From assembly GCA_964649085.1 (NCBI GenBank), contig CAZYPN010000028.1, positions 24,022 through 88,021 on the forward strand: 64,000 nt of DNA. Reading direction: 5' to 3'. Shown in pieces: positions 25,240 through 33,944 of this stretch. This DNA comes from JADMJV01 sp964649085. Its GTDB lineage: Bacteria; Vulcanimicrobiota; Xenobia; Xenobiales; JADMJV01. Numbering within the stretch: position 1 is the stretch's first letter; every line of letters starts with the position of its first letter. The position numbers and the translations under genes were made by a program. The notes under the pieces were generated by a model. That model was not told where the DNA came from. It searched no databases and saw nothing but the letters and a program-made list of their open reading frames with translations.

Positions 25240-26115
25240 ATGAAAGCTCCAACCTTCGGATGGCTTGAGGAACTCTGTGGCACCTCGTTGCGCACCGGCC
25301 TGGCCCTGGAACAGGTGCACTTTCGGGGGCGAACTCGCTGGCAGGAAGTGCTTATCGGGTCAAACTCCGAGATCGGCCGATTTCTGGCGCTGGATGGCCA
25401 GCTCCAATCGGCGGCTTTGGACGAATTCATCTACCACGAATCCCTGGTCCATCCGCCCCTTCTGTTGCATCCCCAACCGCGCCGGGTTCTGGTGTTGGGA
25501 GGCGGCGAAGGGGCCACGCTGCGCGAGGCGCTGAAGCACCCCAGCGTAGAGAAAGTAACGATGGTGGAACTCGATGGCGAACTGATCGACCTCTGCCGGC
25601 AACACCTTCCCGAGTACTCGCGGGACAGCTTCCAAGACCCTCGACTGGAGCTCGTGGTTGGCGATGCCTGGGCCTGGATGATCAGTCACCCTCAGAAATA
25701 TGACATTATCCTTAGCGACCTTACCGAACCGGATGAGGAGAGCCATTCGCAGCAGCTCTTCTCTCGCCAGTTCTTCGAAACGGCTCGTCAACGTCTGGCT
25801 CCCGGTGGCATCCTGGCTTTGCAGGCCTCCAACGGTTCGTGGGGCTACCTGCAACGTCATCGACGGGTACGTCAATTCTGTTCGCTGCACTTCGCCGAAG
25901 TGCATAGCCTGCTCGTTCCCATTCCCTCGTTCGGATGCTCATGGGGCTTTCTGCTGGCCAGGCCTGAGGGCGATTGCGCCCCGCTGCCGAGCGCCGAGGA
26001 GTTCGATCGGCGTGTGCAAGAAAGGAATGTGGAAGGCTTGCGCTACCTGCAGGGATCCACTCTGGCCGCGGCCCTGGCCCACCCCGGCTACATCGTCGAT
26101 TTCCTGGGCCGCTAA
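25240..26115 (+). CDS. speE: Spermidine synthase-like polyamine aminopropyltransferase
   Basis: A 291-residue Rossmann-fold enzyme. It shows the N-terminal strand domain (EQVHFRGRTRWQEVLIGSNS), the decarboxylated-SAM site LVLGGGEGATLREALKHPS, VTMVELDGELIDLCRQHLP, and the catalytic-region Asp in YDIILSDLTEPDEES. It would transfer aminopropyl from decarboxylated SAM to putrescine or another amine. The usual YDVIIxDxTDP-like stretch reads SDLTEPDEES, with an acidic end, as in many true synthases. The gene symbol is by family; the substrate may differ. Confidence 0.85.
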   Translation: MKAPTFGWLEELCGTSLRTGLALEQVHFRGRTRWQEVLIGSNSEIGRFLALDGQLQSAALDEFIYHESLVHPPLLLHPQPRRVLVLGGGEGATLREALKHPSVEKVTMVELDGELIDLCRQHLPEYSRDSFQDPRLELVVGDAWAWMISHPQKYDIILSDLTEPDEESHSQQLFSRQFFETARQRLAPGGILALQASNGSWGYLQRHRRVRQFCSLHFAEVHSLLVPIPSFGCSWGFLLARPEGDCAPLPSAEEFDRRVQERNVEGLRYLQGSTLAAALAHPGYIVDFLGR

Positions 26116-26199
26116 ACCCTGGAAACCGTCGAGGGGAACTTTTTTGATCTTGAAGGATTTTCATTTTCATAAACGAACCTTCGCCACGAGGTTGGAAAG

Positions 26200-27687
26200 A
26201 TGTCCCGAAAGGTTCTCAATGATCGATACCAACTTGAACTGAAGTTGGGCGAAGGTGGCATGGGGTCTGTCTATCGTGCCCTGGATCTGGCCACCAATCG
26301 TGATGTGGCGGTAAAAATTCTCAGGCGTGACCTGGCAGAGTCCAAACACGCTCGGCGTCGCTTTGCCCGCGAAGCGCGGGCGGCGGGAATGCTCAATCAT
26401 CCCGGCATTGTCCGCACCATGGACTTCGTCGATGATGCCCGTCCCTATCTGGTGATGGAGCTGGTCAACGGCGTGTCCATGCGTCGCTATGTGCGCCGAG
26501 AGCGACCCGACGTCTTTCGCCTACTCGACATTTGCGACGACCTCTGCGAGGCTCTGGCCCACGCCCACGACAGGGGCGTGGTTCACCGCGATCTCAAACC
26601 CGACAACATTGTCATCACTCCTGAAGGTCGAGTGAAGATCCTTGACTTCGGTCTGGCTCGAGTGCGGATTCCCGAAATCTCCCATCTCACCCGTTCGGGC
26701 TCGGCCCTGGGGACCTGCTCCTACATGGCCCCGGAACAGGCCGCTGGCAAGCCCGCCGACGAGCGCAGCGACCTGTATGCCATCGGGGTCATCCTCTATG
26801 AAGCCCTGACTGGCAGCATTCCCTTTACGGCCGACGAGCCGGCTTCGATTCTCTACATGCACGTCCACGAGGCTCCCAAGCCGCCCCGCTCGCTCAACCC
26901 GGACATTCCCCCCGAGGTCGAGCGTCTGGTGCTGACGCTGATGGAGAAAAAACCCGGCCAGCGTCCGGCCAATGCCCGCATGCTCAAGCAGTTGGTGGCT
27001 CAGGTGCGGCGCTCGCTGAAGGGTGACGAAACGGCCATTTTAGAGGCCGTGTCCCACACCCCCAGCCTCAGCCACCTGCCCGTGGCGGTGGCCGTGCCCA
27101 AGCCGCTCGACCTGTTTGAACCCAACCCGGGCGACGCCGTCAGCGTGCTGGCGGCTGACATTCCCAACTTCACTCATCTAACCCGCGACCGTAACCCGCT
27201 GGAAACCACCGAGCTGGAATCGGTCTTGATCGACGAACTGGAATACTGTGTTCGCGACCAGGCGGGAAAGCTGCTGGATCGATATGGAACCCGAATCGTG
27301 GCCGCCTTCTGCGGCGCCGACCACGGCAGTCGGGCTATCCAATCGGCCCAAAGTATGCGTTCACGAGTGCAGGCGGTACTGAGCCGCTACAGCCTTGTCA
27401 CCTCACCCACCGTGTCCGCCGGAGTATTTGGGGGCGAGTTGCCCAAGCGAGCCGCTGGCGACAGCTGGGAAGAGGTCGCCAAGCAAGAACTGATGCATGG
27501 CGCCAGTCGTCTCGAACGACTGTCGCGAAAGCTGCCCGACGACACGCTGGTCTCCGAAACCTGTCTCAACAGCAACCACGGCAACGACAACAATCAGGTG
27601 CAGGTGCACACCGAGCCCCTGCGGTCGCTGTTCGTGCGCGGTCGACGTGAGCCCATCCAGGTCTACCGAGTGGTGCATGCGGGCTAG
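26200..27687 (+). CDS. Ser/Thr protein kinase with C-terminal cyclase-like domain
   Basis: A 495-residue soluble protein. Residues 8-275 are a complete Hanks kinase: LGEGGMGSVYRA, the VAVKILRR lysine, VVHRDLKPDNIVI, LDFGLARV and YMAPEQAAGKPADERSDLYA. There is no membrane segment. Residues about 310-470 form a class III cyclase-like domain: VSVLAADIPNFTHLTRD keeps the first metal Asp, but LLDRYGTRIVAAFCG has GT where active enzymes have GD. Catalysis is therefore doubtful. AGVFGGELPKRAAGDSWEEV fits the rest of the fold. The start ATG follows a GAGG at good distance. It parallels the TPR/cyclase-like protein at 12.3-14.5 kb, which is also degenerate. Confidence 0.88.
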   Translation: MSRKVLNDRYQLELKLGEGGMGSVYRALDLATNRDVAVKILRRDLAESKHARRRFAREARAAGMLNHPGIVRTMDFVDDARPYLVMELVNGVSMRRYVRRERPDVFRLLDICDDLCEALAHAHDRGVVHRDLKPDNIVITPEGRVKILDFGLARVRIPEISHLTRSGSALGTCSYMAPEQAAGKPADERSDLYAIGVILYEALTGSIPFTADEPASILYMHVHEAPKPPRSLNPDIPPEVERLVLTLMEKKPGQRPANARMLKQLVAQVRRSLKGDETAILEAVSHTPSLSHLPVAVAVPKPLDLFEPNPGDAVSVLAADIPNFTHLTRDRNPLETTELESVLIDELEYCVRDQAGKLLDRYGTRIVAAFCGADHGSRAIQSAQSMRSRVQAVLSRYSLVTSPTVSAGVFGGELPKRAAGDSWEEVAKQELMHGASRLERLSRKLPDDTLVSETCLNSNHGNDNNQVQVHTEPLRSLFVRGRREPIQVYRVVHAG

Positions 27688-27727
27688 CGCGTTGACATCC
27701 CGCGGCGCTGCCGCTTAGTCTAGAGAC

Positions 27728-28102
27728 GTGCCCAATTTCGTTTTAACTATTTTCTCAGGTCTGCTCATCCTGGTTGGCCTGGGGTTGGGAATCCGCGAAA
27801 TCCGCAATCCTATCCGGCTCAACGGTGTCGTCCGGCGCACCCGTCGCAGGCTGTTGGGGGCCACGCTTCTCTGCGTATTGGGCGGAATGATCGCCCGTGG
27901 GCCGCTGCCCCAGCCCCCCGTCACCCCGGAAGTGCTCAAGTTTGCCGCCCTCTACTGGCTGACGGTCATGGGGCTCACCGGGGCGCTGGCCGCTCTGGCC
28001 CTGTGGGATACCTGGGACGGAGTCCGAGCCCTGAATCACCACCTGGATCTGGCCGAGTCGCGAGAGCTTGAGCGAATCCAAGGACACCTGAAAAAGGGTT
28101 GA
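27728..28102 (+). CDS. Small membrane protein of unknown function
   Basis: A 124-residue protein with three hydrophobic stretches (LTIFSGLLILVGLGLGI, LLGATLLCVLGGMIA, LYWLTVMGLTGALAALAL) and a basic loop (RRTRRRLL). Start is GTG. Its stop overlaps the TTG start of trpF (TTGA), so it leads the trpFBA run. I recognise no family; no link to tryptophan is evident beyond position. Confidence 0.55.
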   Translation: MPNFVLTIFSGLLILVGLGLGIREIRNPIRLNGVVRRTRRRLLGATLLCVLGGMIARGPLPQPPVTPEVLKFAALYWLTVMGLTGALAALALWDTWDGVRALNHHLDLAESRELERIQGHLKKG

Positions 28103-28698
28103 TCCAGGTCAAAGTCTGCGGCCTTACCCGAGCCCAGGATGTTGCCAATTGCCTGGAGCTCGGCGTCGATCGACTGGGTTTTGTGCTGGCCCCCTCTCCC
28201 CGACAGGTGGGCCTTAGCCAGCTTGACGAGCTGCTCGGGCTGCTGCCCCCCGGCACCCACTGGAGCGCTGTGCTGGTAAACGCCGACGAACATTTGCTCC
28301 AGGCGGTGCTGGAACGAGGCTGCAGCTCGCTGCAATTCCACGGCGACGAAAGCGCCGAGTGGTGCCGCCGCTGGAGCACCCAGGTGCGGGTCGTAAAGGC
28401 CTTCTCCATCGGCAGCGCCGACGATCTGGCTCGGGTTGAGTCGTGGCCGGCTCAGGAGGTGTTGCTCGACGGCCCCCGGCCGGGCAGCGGACAGCCGTTC
28501 TCATGGCAATGGCTGCAGCCGCCTCCCCAACGGCCCTTCTGGCTGGCCGGGGGGCTCAACCCCGAGAATGTAGAAGCAGCCCTGCAAGTGGTTCGACCCC
28601 TGGGGGTGGACGTCAGCTCGGGTGTCGAAAGTGCCCCGGGTTGCAAGTGCCGGGATCGGCTGCAACGATTTGTAGAGAGAGTCCGAGCTCAGCCATAA
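28099..28698 (+). CDS. trpF: Phosphoribosylanthranilate isomerase
   Basis: A 199-residue TIM-barrel enzyme that converts phosphoribosylanthranilate to its carboxyphenylamino-deoxyribulose form in tryptophan synthesis. IQVKVCGLTRAQDV holds the catalytic Cys, DRLGFVLAPSPRQV follows, and the barrel ends with LLDGPRPGSGQPF, WLAGGLNPENV and GVDVSSGVESAPGCK. The Asp of LLDG is the catalytic acid. TTG start with a 4-nt overlap with the membrane gene; the TAA/ATG junction overlaps trpB by one base. Confidence 0.95.
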   Translation: MIQVKVCGLTRAQDVANCLELGVDRLGFVLAPSPRQVGLSQLDELLGLLPPGTHWSAVLVNADEHLLQAVLERGCSSLQFHGDESAEWCRRWSTQVRVVKAFSIGSADDLARVESWPAQEVLLDGPRPGSGQPFSWQWLQPPPQRPFWLAGGLNPENVEAALQVVRPLGVDVSSGVESAPGCKCRDRLQRFVERVRAQP

Positions 28699-29900
28699 TG
28701 CCTGTTCCAGCCCACCCTGCACCGCTTGAAGAACCCGACCTGCGGGGGCGATTCGGCGAATTCGGCGGTCGCTTCGTGCCCGAAACGCTGGTCGCCGCTC
28801 TCCAGGAACTCACCCGCCAGTACACCGCCGTGCGCCAGGACCCGAGTTTCTGGAACGAACTGGCCCACCTCATGGAACACTACTCCGGTCGTCCCACTCC
28901 GATGTATCGGGCCCATCGCCTGCAAGAGTTTGCCCAGGGCCCCGAGATCTGGCTCAAACGCGAAGATCTGAACCACACCGGCAGCCACAAGATCAACAAC
29001 TGCCTGGGTCAGGCCCTGCTGGCCAGGCGCCTGGGGAAAACCTCCATCCTGGCCGAAACCGGAGCCGGCCAGCACGGCGTGGCCACTGCTACGGTGTGCG
29101 CCCTGTTGGGTCTGCGCTGCCAGATCTACATGGGTGCGGAAGACGTCCGTCGCCAGGCCCTCAACGTGCAGCGCATGAAACTGCTGGGCGCAGAGGTCGT
29201 GGCCGTCGAGTCGGGCACTCGCACTCTGAAAGACGCCACCAACGAGGCCATGCGGGCCTGGGTCAGCCAGGTCGATAGCGCCCACTATATCTTGGGCTCG
29301 GTGGTGGGACCCCATCCTTTTCCCTGGATGGTGCGGGACTTCCAATCCGTCATCGGTCACGAAATCCTCCAGCAAATGCCTGAATTGCCCGAACTGGTGG
29401 TGGCATGTGTGGGAGGGGGCTCGAACGCGGCCGGAGCTTTCGCATCCTTTGTTCCCCACGCCCAGGTTCGGCTGGTAGCCGTGGAGGCCGGCGGACGCAG
29501 CAGCGAAGCCGGAGGCCATTGCCGATCGCTGGGCCAGGGTCGACCCGGCGTGCTGCACGGAGCCTATACCTACCTGCTGCAAGACTCGGAAGGCCAGGTG
29601 ATCGATACGCACTCCATCTCGGCCGGACTCGACTACCCCGGGGTGGGGCCCGAACACAGCCACTGGAAGGCCAGTGGCAGGGTGGAAGTGGCCTCGGTCA
29701 GCGATAGTGAAGCTCTGGAAGCCTTTGAAGTGCTGGCCAAACAGGAAGGCATCTTGCCCGCTTTGGAAAGCGCCCACGCCGTGGCCTGGTATCTCAAACA
29801 GAGCGGTGTGAGCGCCCGTGGGCCCTGGGTGCTGTGCCTTTCGGGCCGGGGCGACAAGGACGTTCAGGAAGTGCTGCGCTTGAAAGGAGTGCAGCTATGA
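28698..29900 (+). CDS. trpB: Tryptophan synthase beta chain
   Basis: A 400-residue PLP enzyme that joins indole to serine to give tryptophan. GRFGEFGGRFVPETLV is the N-terminus. HTGSHKINNCLGQALL holds the PLP Lys. LAETGAGQHGVATATVCA gives the E/GAGQHG catalytic loop. CVGGGSNAAGAF binds the PLP phosphate. The ATG at 28698 gives family length and follows the trpF stop. trpA follows with a 4-nt overlap. Confidence 0.97.
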   Translation: MPVPAHPAPLEEPDLRGRFGEFGGRFVPETLVAALQELTRQYTAVRQDPSFWNELAHLMEHYSGRPTPMYRAHRLQEFAQGPEIWLKREDLNHTGSHKINNCLGQALLARRLGKTSILAETGAGQHGVATATVCALLGLRCQIYMGAEDVRRQALNVQRMKLLGAEVVAVESGTRTLKDATNEAMRAWVSQVDSAHYILGSVVGPHPFPWMVRDFQSVIGHEILQQMPELPELVVACVGGGSNAAGAFASFVPHAQVRLVAVEAGGRSSEAGGHCRSLGQGRPGVLHGAYTYLLQDSEGQVIDTHSISAGLDYPGVGPEHSHWKASGRVEVASVSDSEALEAFEVLAKQEGILPALESAHAVAWYLKQSGVSARGPWVLCLSGRGDKDVQEVLRLKGVQL

Positions 29901-30667
29901 AACTGCCACGTCCCGTTCTTTTGCCCTATTTCACGGCCGGTTGGCCCACCCCCGAGGCCTTTTTAGAGGCCGTTTGCGGCGCTGCCGAAGCCGGCTGTCC
30001 GGCCTTTGAGGTGGGCATCCCCTTTTCCGATCCCGTGGCCGACGGCCCCATCATCCAACAAACTTCCAAGCAGGCCCTCGACCAGGGCATTTCCTGGGGT
30101 CGGGCCCTGGAACTGACTGCCCGGGCCACCCGCGCCGCAGGCATCCCGGCCATCGCCATGACCTATTGCAACCCTGTGGTGACCCGAGGCCTTTCGCAGG
30201 CCATGGGCGAACTGGCCTCGGCCGGTGTCGAGGGTCTGATCATCCCTGACCTCACCCTGGAAGAGGGCGAGCCTTTTGAGCAGGCCGCCGAGCTGGCCGG
30301 CCTGAAGCTGATCTACCTGGTGGCCCCGACCACGCCCGACGATCGCATCCAGGAACTGGCCCGACGAACGCGCGGCTTTTTGTATCTGGTGGCGGTCCGC
30401 GGGGTAACCGGGGCCCGGGCTGAGCTGCCCGAGGATTTGCATAGCCTGATCGAGCGGGCGGTGGCACGCAGCCCCGTGCCTGTACTGGTCGGATTTGGCA
30501 TTTCCCGGCCCGAACAGGCCGCCCGTGTATGCGCCTCGGCCCATGGCATTATTGTAGGCAGCGCTCTGCTGCAGCAACTGCAGGGCAGCACGGCTGAGGA
30601 CGCTCGCGAACGCAGCCGTCGCTACCTGTCCTCGCTGAGCGAAGCCATGCGACCCACCCGCTGCTAG
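29897..30667 (+). CDS. trpA: Tryptophan synthase alpha chain
   Basis: A 256-residue TIM-barrel enzyme that cleaves indoleglycerol phosphate to indole for the beta chain. LPYFTAGWPTPEAFLEAV carries the early-loop region. CPAFEVGIPFSDPVADGPII holds the catalytic Glu and loop 2 Asp. LIIPDLTLEEG, VAPTTPDDRIQ and VLVGFGISRPEQA complete the barrel. AGGAG lies 7 nt before the ATG. It ends convergent with the gspC-like gene, overlapping its stop by 4 nt. trpC, trpD and trpE are not in this window. Confidence 0.95.
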   Translation: MKLPRPVLLPYFTAGWPTPEAFLEAVCGAAEAGCPAFEVGIPFSDPVADGPIIQQTSKQALDQGISWGRALELTARATRAAGIPAIAMTYCNPVVTRGLSQAMGELASAGVEGLIIPDLTLEEGEPFEQAAELAGLKLIYLVAPTTPDDRIQELARRTRGFLYLVAVRGVTGARAELPEDLHSLIERAVARSPVPVLVGFGISRPEQAARVCASAHGIIVGSALLQQLQGSTAEDARERSRRYLSSLSEAMRPTRC

Positions 30668-31563
30668 GGCTGCAGTTCGACCGTGTGGCTCAAGGTCTGG
30701 CCTCCGCGCTCGATCTGAAAACTGAGGCTGGTGGCATTGCGCAGCTCCATCAAACCTTCGCTGAGGCTTTCAACCCCCCTCAAGGGCTTGTTGTTCAACG
30801 ACTTGATGATGTCCCCATTGAGAATCCCCAGGCGCGGGAAAGGGGTATTGGCATTCAAATAGTTGATCTGGATGCCCACACTCTCGCCGCCTCGAATCAC
30901 AGGCTGCACCAGCACGTTGCGCACCCAACCCGTATCATCCATCAAAGCACGCAGCTCGCGACTGGTCATCACCGGGCTGGTATTGTTGCCCGCCGTGGGT
31001 GCCGATACGTTGAAAGGATTCTGAGCTCCGGGGAAGGCCGGCCCTGGCGGCACATCGTTGGGCTGAGCGATTTTCATGGTCAGCACGTGTTCGGTGCCAC
31101 GGGCATCGGCCAGGCGCGCCTGAAAGCTGGTGACCTCCAGCACTCGAAACCCCAGCCATTCCTCACCGACGGCGACCACCTGAGTTTCGTTGCCCATCTG
31201 GAGCACGGCCAGAGACTGGCCCTGGCCTTCCAGAGTTCCGCTCAAGGTGGGCAGTCCGGTGGCATTGCCAGCACTGACGGAGGTTGGCCCCATGCCGCCG
31301 GGCTGACCGGGCGGCATCCCCGACGGATCGGCCAGGGTTTCGTTAACGCCCGCCTCGATCGAACGATTGGTTAGCAAAAAGGTCAAGTCACCCGGAACCT
31401 TGATGCCGTTCAACGGGGCGGGGCGGTTCTGACTGGCCGCTGAGGGACGCTTCACAGGAACGGTAAAGTGTCTTTCCAACAGGGCTGCTCCCAGGTCTCC
31501 CGCAAGATACCCCAGCAGCACCACGCTGGCCCAACCCAGGGCCGGGCTCTGGGGAAGCTTCAC
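30664..31563 (-). CDS. gspC: Type II secretion GspC-like protein with PDZ domain
   Basis: A 299-residue single-pass inner-membrane protein. An N-terminal anchor (LGWASVVLLGYLAGDLGAAL) is followed by a periplasmic homology region (LSGTLEGQGQSLAVLQMGN, VAVGEEWLGFRVLEV), then a C-terminal PDZ-like fold (RGGESVGIQINYLNANTPFP, GILNGDIIKSLNNKPLRGVE). GspC links the secretin to the inner-membrane platform and helps select substrates. GTG start overlaps the preceding stop (GTGA). Being on the minus strand, it is separate from the plus-strand cluster that begins at 32839. Confidence 0.8.
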   Translation of the reverse strand: MKLPQSPALGWASVVLLGYLAGDLGAALLERHFTVPVKRPSAASQNRPAPLNGIKVPGDLTFLLTNRSIEAGVNETLADPSGMPPGQPGGMGPTSVSAGNATGLPTLSGTLEGQGQSLAVLQMGNETQVVAVGEEWLGFRVLEVTSFQARLADARGTEHVLTMKIAQPNDVPPGPAFPGAQNPFNVSAPTAGNNTSPVMTSRELRALMDDTGWVRNVLVQPVIRGGESVGIQINYLNANTPFPRLGILNGDIIKSLNNKPLRGVESLSEGLMELRNATSLSFQIERGGQTLSHTVELQP

Positions 31564-32711
31564 GGCGAAAAGTGCTCCATCGCCGCTACCAGCGCGTCTT
31601 CACCGGTAAGGTCCAGCTGCAACTTGGCGGGAATCTGCTGCCAACTCAGCCCCGAGCTGCGGTACTGTAGAATTTGGCCCAGATCGAGCTGGCTCATGCG
31701 GCTCAACTGAAGAGCAATGGCCTGTTCCGCGGTGGTGTAGGCGGTTTGTTTGAGCTGCTGATCTTCCGAAGGCGTGGCCTGATAGGCTCGCAGCATCAGA
31801 GGACGCAAGGCCATTTTCTCATCCACGGTCAGGCGCTCCAGTTCGTAGCGCAGGGCCATCTCTTCGGGAAAGTTCTTGCGCTTGCGAGCGCACAAAATGG
31901 TGCCTTTGCGCGCGCCGTTGATCACCGGATATACGCCCGTAAGGGGGCCCCGCGTCAGCACGTCGGGCCGAAAACCAAAAGCCATGCAGATCTCTGACCA
32001 GCTCAGCTGCTGACCACCCCGGGCACTCAGCACGTGCTCCATGGAAAGGGGCTTGTGATGGGCCAGCACCCCGGCCACCACCCAGTCGCCCACGATTAGA
32101 GCGCCTTTTCCCCCGGTTTCCAGCAATAACGATTCGGGCACTCCAAAGGGGTCGTCAAGCGCCTTGCGGATATTTCGCACTTCGTCGTCGTCGAGTCGAA
32201 ACCGCTCGATCATCGTCTGGGTGGGCACCGTGGGGGGAAAGGCGTTGATGGTCAGGTCGCGGCGGAGACCCGAGTAGACATCGGGCAGGAAGTGCAGCAG
32301 CTTGGGGCGGTAGGGCGTGACGCCCAGGGGCAGCAGTCCTCGAACCACGGCGGGCAGGGTGTTGGCGTCGATCTCGACGCGTTGGGCCACCTCTTCCCAG
32401 CGCATCTGGCGGCGCAGTTCCAACAACTCGTTCAGACTGGCCCCCTTGTGCATCAGGGCCAGCGCAATCATAGCGTCGGAGTAGCTATAGCCAGCCAGCA
32501 ACATTTCCTGGGGCACACGAGCCGGTACTTCGTAGCTCTCGGCCAACCATTCGCAGGCAAAGCGCATCTCTACGGCTGCTCGATGGGAAGGAACCCCGGG
32601 CAAAGGGGCCAGCACTTCCAAAGCCGTTTCATCGGGGGAGGCCTGAGCCCCCACCGGCGGAGTCAGGCACAATACCCCTGCCAGCAACAAAGAAAAGACG
32701 GGCAGTTTCAT
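31560..32711 (-). CDS. Exported repeat protein of unknown function
   Basis: A 383-residue exported protein with a signal peptide (KLPVFSLLLAGVLCLTPPVG, about residues 2-21). It repeatedly shows short helical units around 'MHKGASLNELLELRRQMRWE', 'SARGGQQLSWSEICMAFGF' and 'RSSGLSWQQIPAKLQLDLTG', which look like one module reused. I do not recognise the family. Coupling to gspC (stop/start overlap) and its position beside the secretion cluster suggest a periplasmic role in that system, which is inference. Confidence 0.55.
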   Translation of the reverse strand: MKLPVFSLLLAGVLCLTPPVGAQASPDETALEVLAPLPGVPSHRAAVEMRFACEWLAESYEVPARVPQEMLLAGYSYSDAMIALALMHKGASLNELLELRRQMRWEEVAQRVEIDANTLPAVVRGLLPLGVTPYRPKLLHFLPDVYSGLRRDLTINAFPPTVPTQTMIERFRLDDDEVRNIRKALDDPFGVPESLLLETGGKGALIVGDWVVAGVLAHHKPLSMEHVLSARGGQQLSWSEICMAFGFRPDVLTRGPLTGVYPVINGARKGTILCARKRKNFPEEMALRYELERLTVDEKMALRPLMLRAYQATPSEDQQLKQTAYTTAEQAIALQLSRMSQLDLGQILQYRSSGLSWQQIPAKLQLDLTGEDALVAAMEHFSP

Positions 32712-32838
32712 AGGGGGACGTTAGGCTTTCCTTCACAATCTACCTGCGTTGTCAAGTGAAGGTTTTTCCGGCCAGCGCAGACTGAAAAATCTTCCCAAAT
32801 TGGGGGGGAAGCATGGGGTGTGGGGAACATGCATCAGC

Positions 32839-33306
32839 ATGCGTTCCTTGCTGCGTCAACGGCCCGCTGGCTTTACCCTGACCGAAGTGCTCATCGGTCT
32901 GGGGCTGGCCGCATTGGTGCTGGGCATTGTGCTGCAAAGCACCAGCCGCGACGTGCTGAGTGTGACCCAGTGTGGCCCTCGCTATCAGGCCTTGCTGCGA
33001 GCCTCGCAGGTGCTGGAATACCGTATGGAAGAGGACCGACAGGGTGAGGACGATCGGGGCAGTGTGGGTGAGAAGTTTCCCTACGACCTGAGCACCAAGC
33101 CCGTGGTGACCGACCCCAGGGTCGAGCAGGTGGAAGTGGCCGTTGCCTATGGCCATCGGCGCCAGACGGTATCTGCCTATCGGCTGAGAATCCGCCGCCA
33201 GGAGCAGGCGCCCAAGGCCAACCCCACGCTGCCCGAAACGCCTCCGGCGCAGACCCAGCCACCGGCCCTGCCCCCAGACAGCGGCGCCTTTCCCACCGGA
33301 CCATGA
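32839..33306 (+). CDS. Minor pseudopilin, GspI-like
   Basis: A 155-residue pseudopilin. QRPAGFTLTEVLIGLGLAAL holds the prepilin-peptidase site (G|F at +1, E at +5) and the hydrophobic helix. The globular part is short and ends in a Pro-rich tail (PETPPAQTQPPALPPDSGAF), unusual for the class. ATG 32839 was chosen because it puts the leader at the right length. It is the first gene of the plus-strand secretion operon; the next gene starts inside its stop (ATGA). Confidence 0.78.
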   Translation: MRSLLRQRPAGFTLTEVLIGLGLAALVLGIVLQSTSRDVLSVTQCGPRYQALLRASQVLEYRMEEDRQGEDDRGSVGEKFPYDLSTKPVVTDPRVEQVEVAVAYGHRRQTVSAYRLRIRRQEQAPKANPTLPETPPAQTQPPALPPDSGAFPTGP

Positions 33307-33944
33307 GGCGCGCCTTTACGCTGGTAGAAATTCTGATCGTCATGGGACTGGTAGCGATTCTCATGACCATCATGCTGATCACCGTGACGCGTGTGGCTCG
33401 AATTACCCGTCAAACCACCCAGTCGGCCCTGCGTCGTAAGCACTGGCTTCAGGTCGCCGAACAACTTCGCTGGCAACTGCGCAACCTGCACGTACCCGTG
33501 AAACTCGACCCTCCCAAGGCTGGCCTTAAAGCCGGACTGGTCGGCAGCCACGAAACCCCTCTCTGGGGAGAGCCGGGCAATGAAGAAGGAAGGGACACGC
33601 TGAACTTTCTCACTTCCTGGGTTTCACGCAAAAGCGGCGTTTGCGAAGTGGGCTACCGATTGCAGCCCCGAAACTCGGGCTCGGGACTGGACCTGGGCTA
33701 TCGCGAGTTTCCCCTGCGCGACCGTTCCGGACTGCACATCAGCCAGGCGGCCGAAGCCCCCTGGCGCGTGCTGCTCGACGACGTCACCCAGTTTTCGCTG
33801 GACTACTCCGACGACGGCTGGCTGTGGCGCCGCGACTGGTCGGAAACCAAAGCACCTCGGCGGATTCGCGTGCACCTGGAGGCCGAGCGTTTGCCGGTGC
33901 TCGACTTTCAAGTAACCCCTGGAATGGGAGGTGGCCGATGGTAA
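33303..33944 (+). CDS. Minor pseudopilin, GspJ-like
   Basis: A 213-residue pseudopilin with a very short leader and an alanine before the cleavage site: RRAFTLVEILIVMGLVA. Glu at +5 is kept. Cleavage after Ala instead of Gly is less common but tolerated by prepilin peptidases. The remainder is mostly beta, with SWVSRKSGVCEVGYRLQPRN. The start ATG overlaps the upstream stop. GspJ and GspH are hard to tell apart here; GspJ is a good guess by order and length. Confidence 0.75.
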   Translation: MRRAFTLVEILIVMGLVAILMTIMLITVTRVARITRQTTQSALRRKHWLQVAEQLRWQLRNLHVPVKLDPPKAGLKAGLVGSHETPLWGEPGNEEGRDTLNFLTSWVSRKSGVCEVGYRLQPRNSGSGLDLGYREFPLRDRSGLHISQAAEAPWRVLLDDVTQFSLDYSDDGWLWRRDWSETKAPRRIRVHLEAERLPVLDFQVTPGMGGGRW

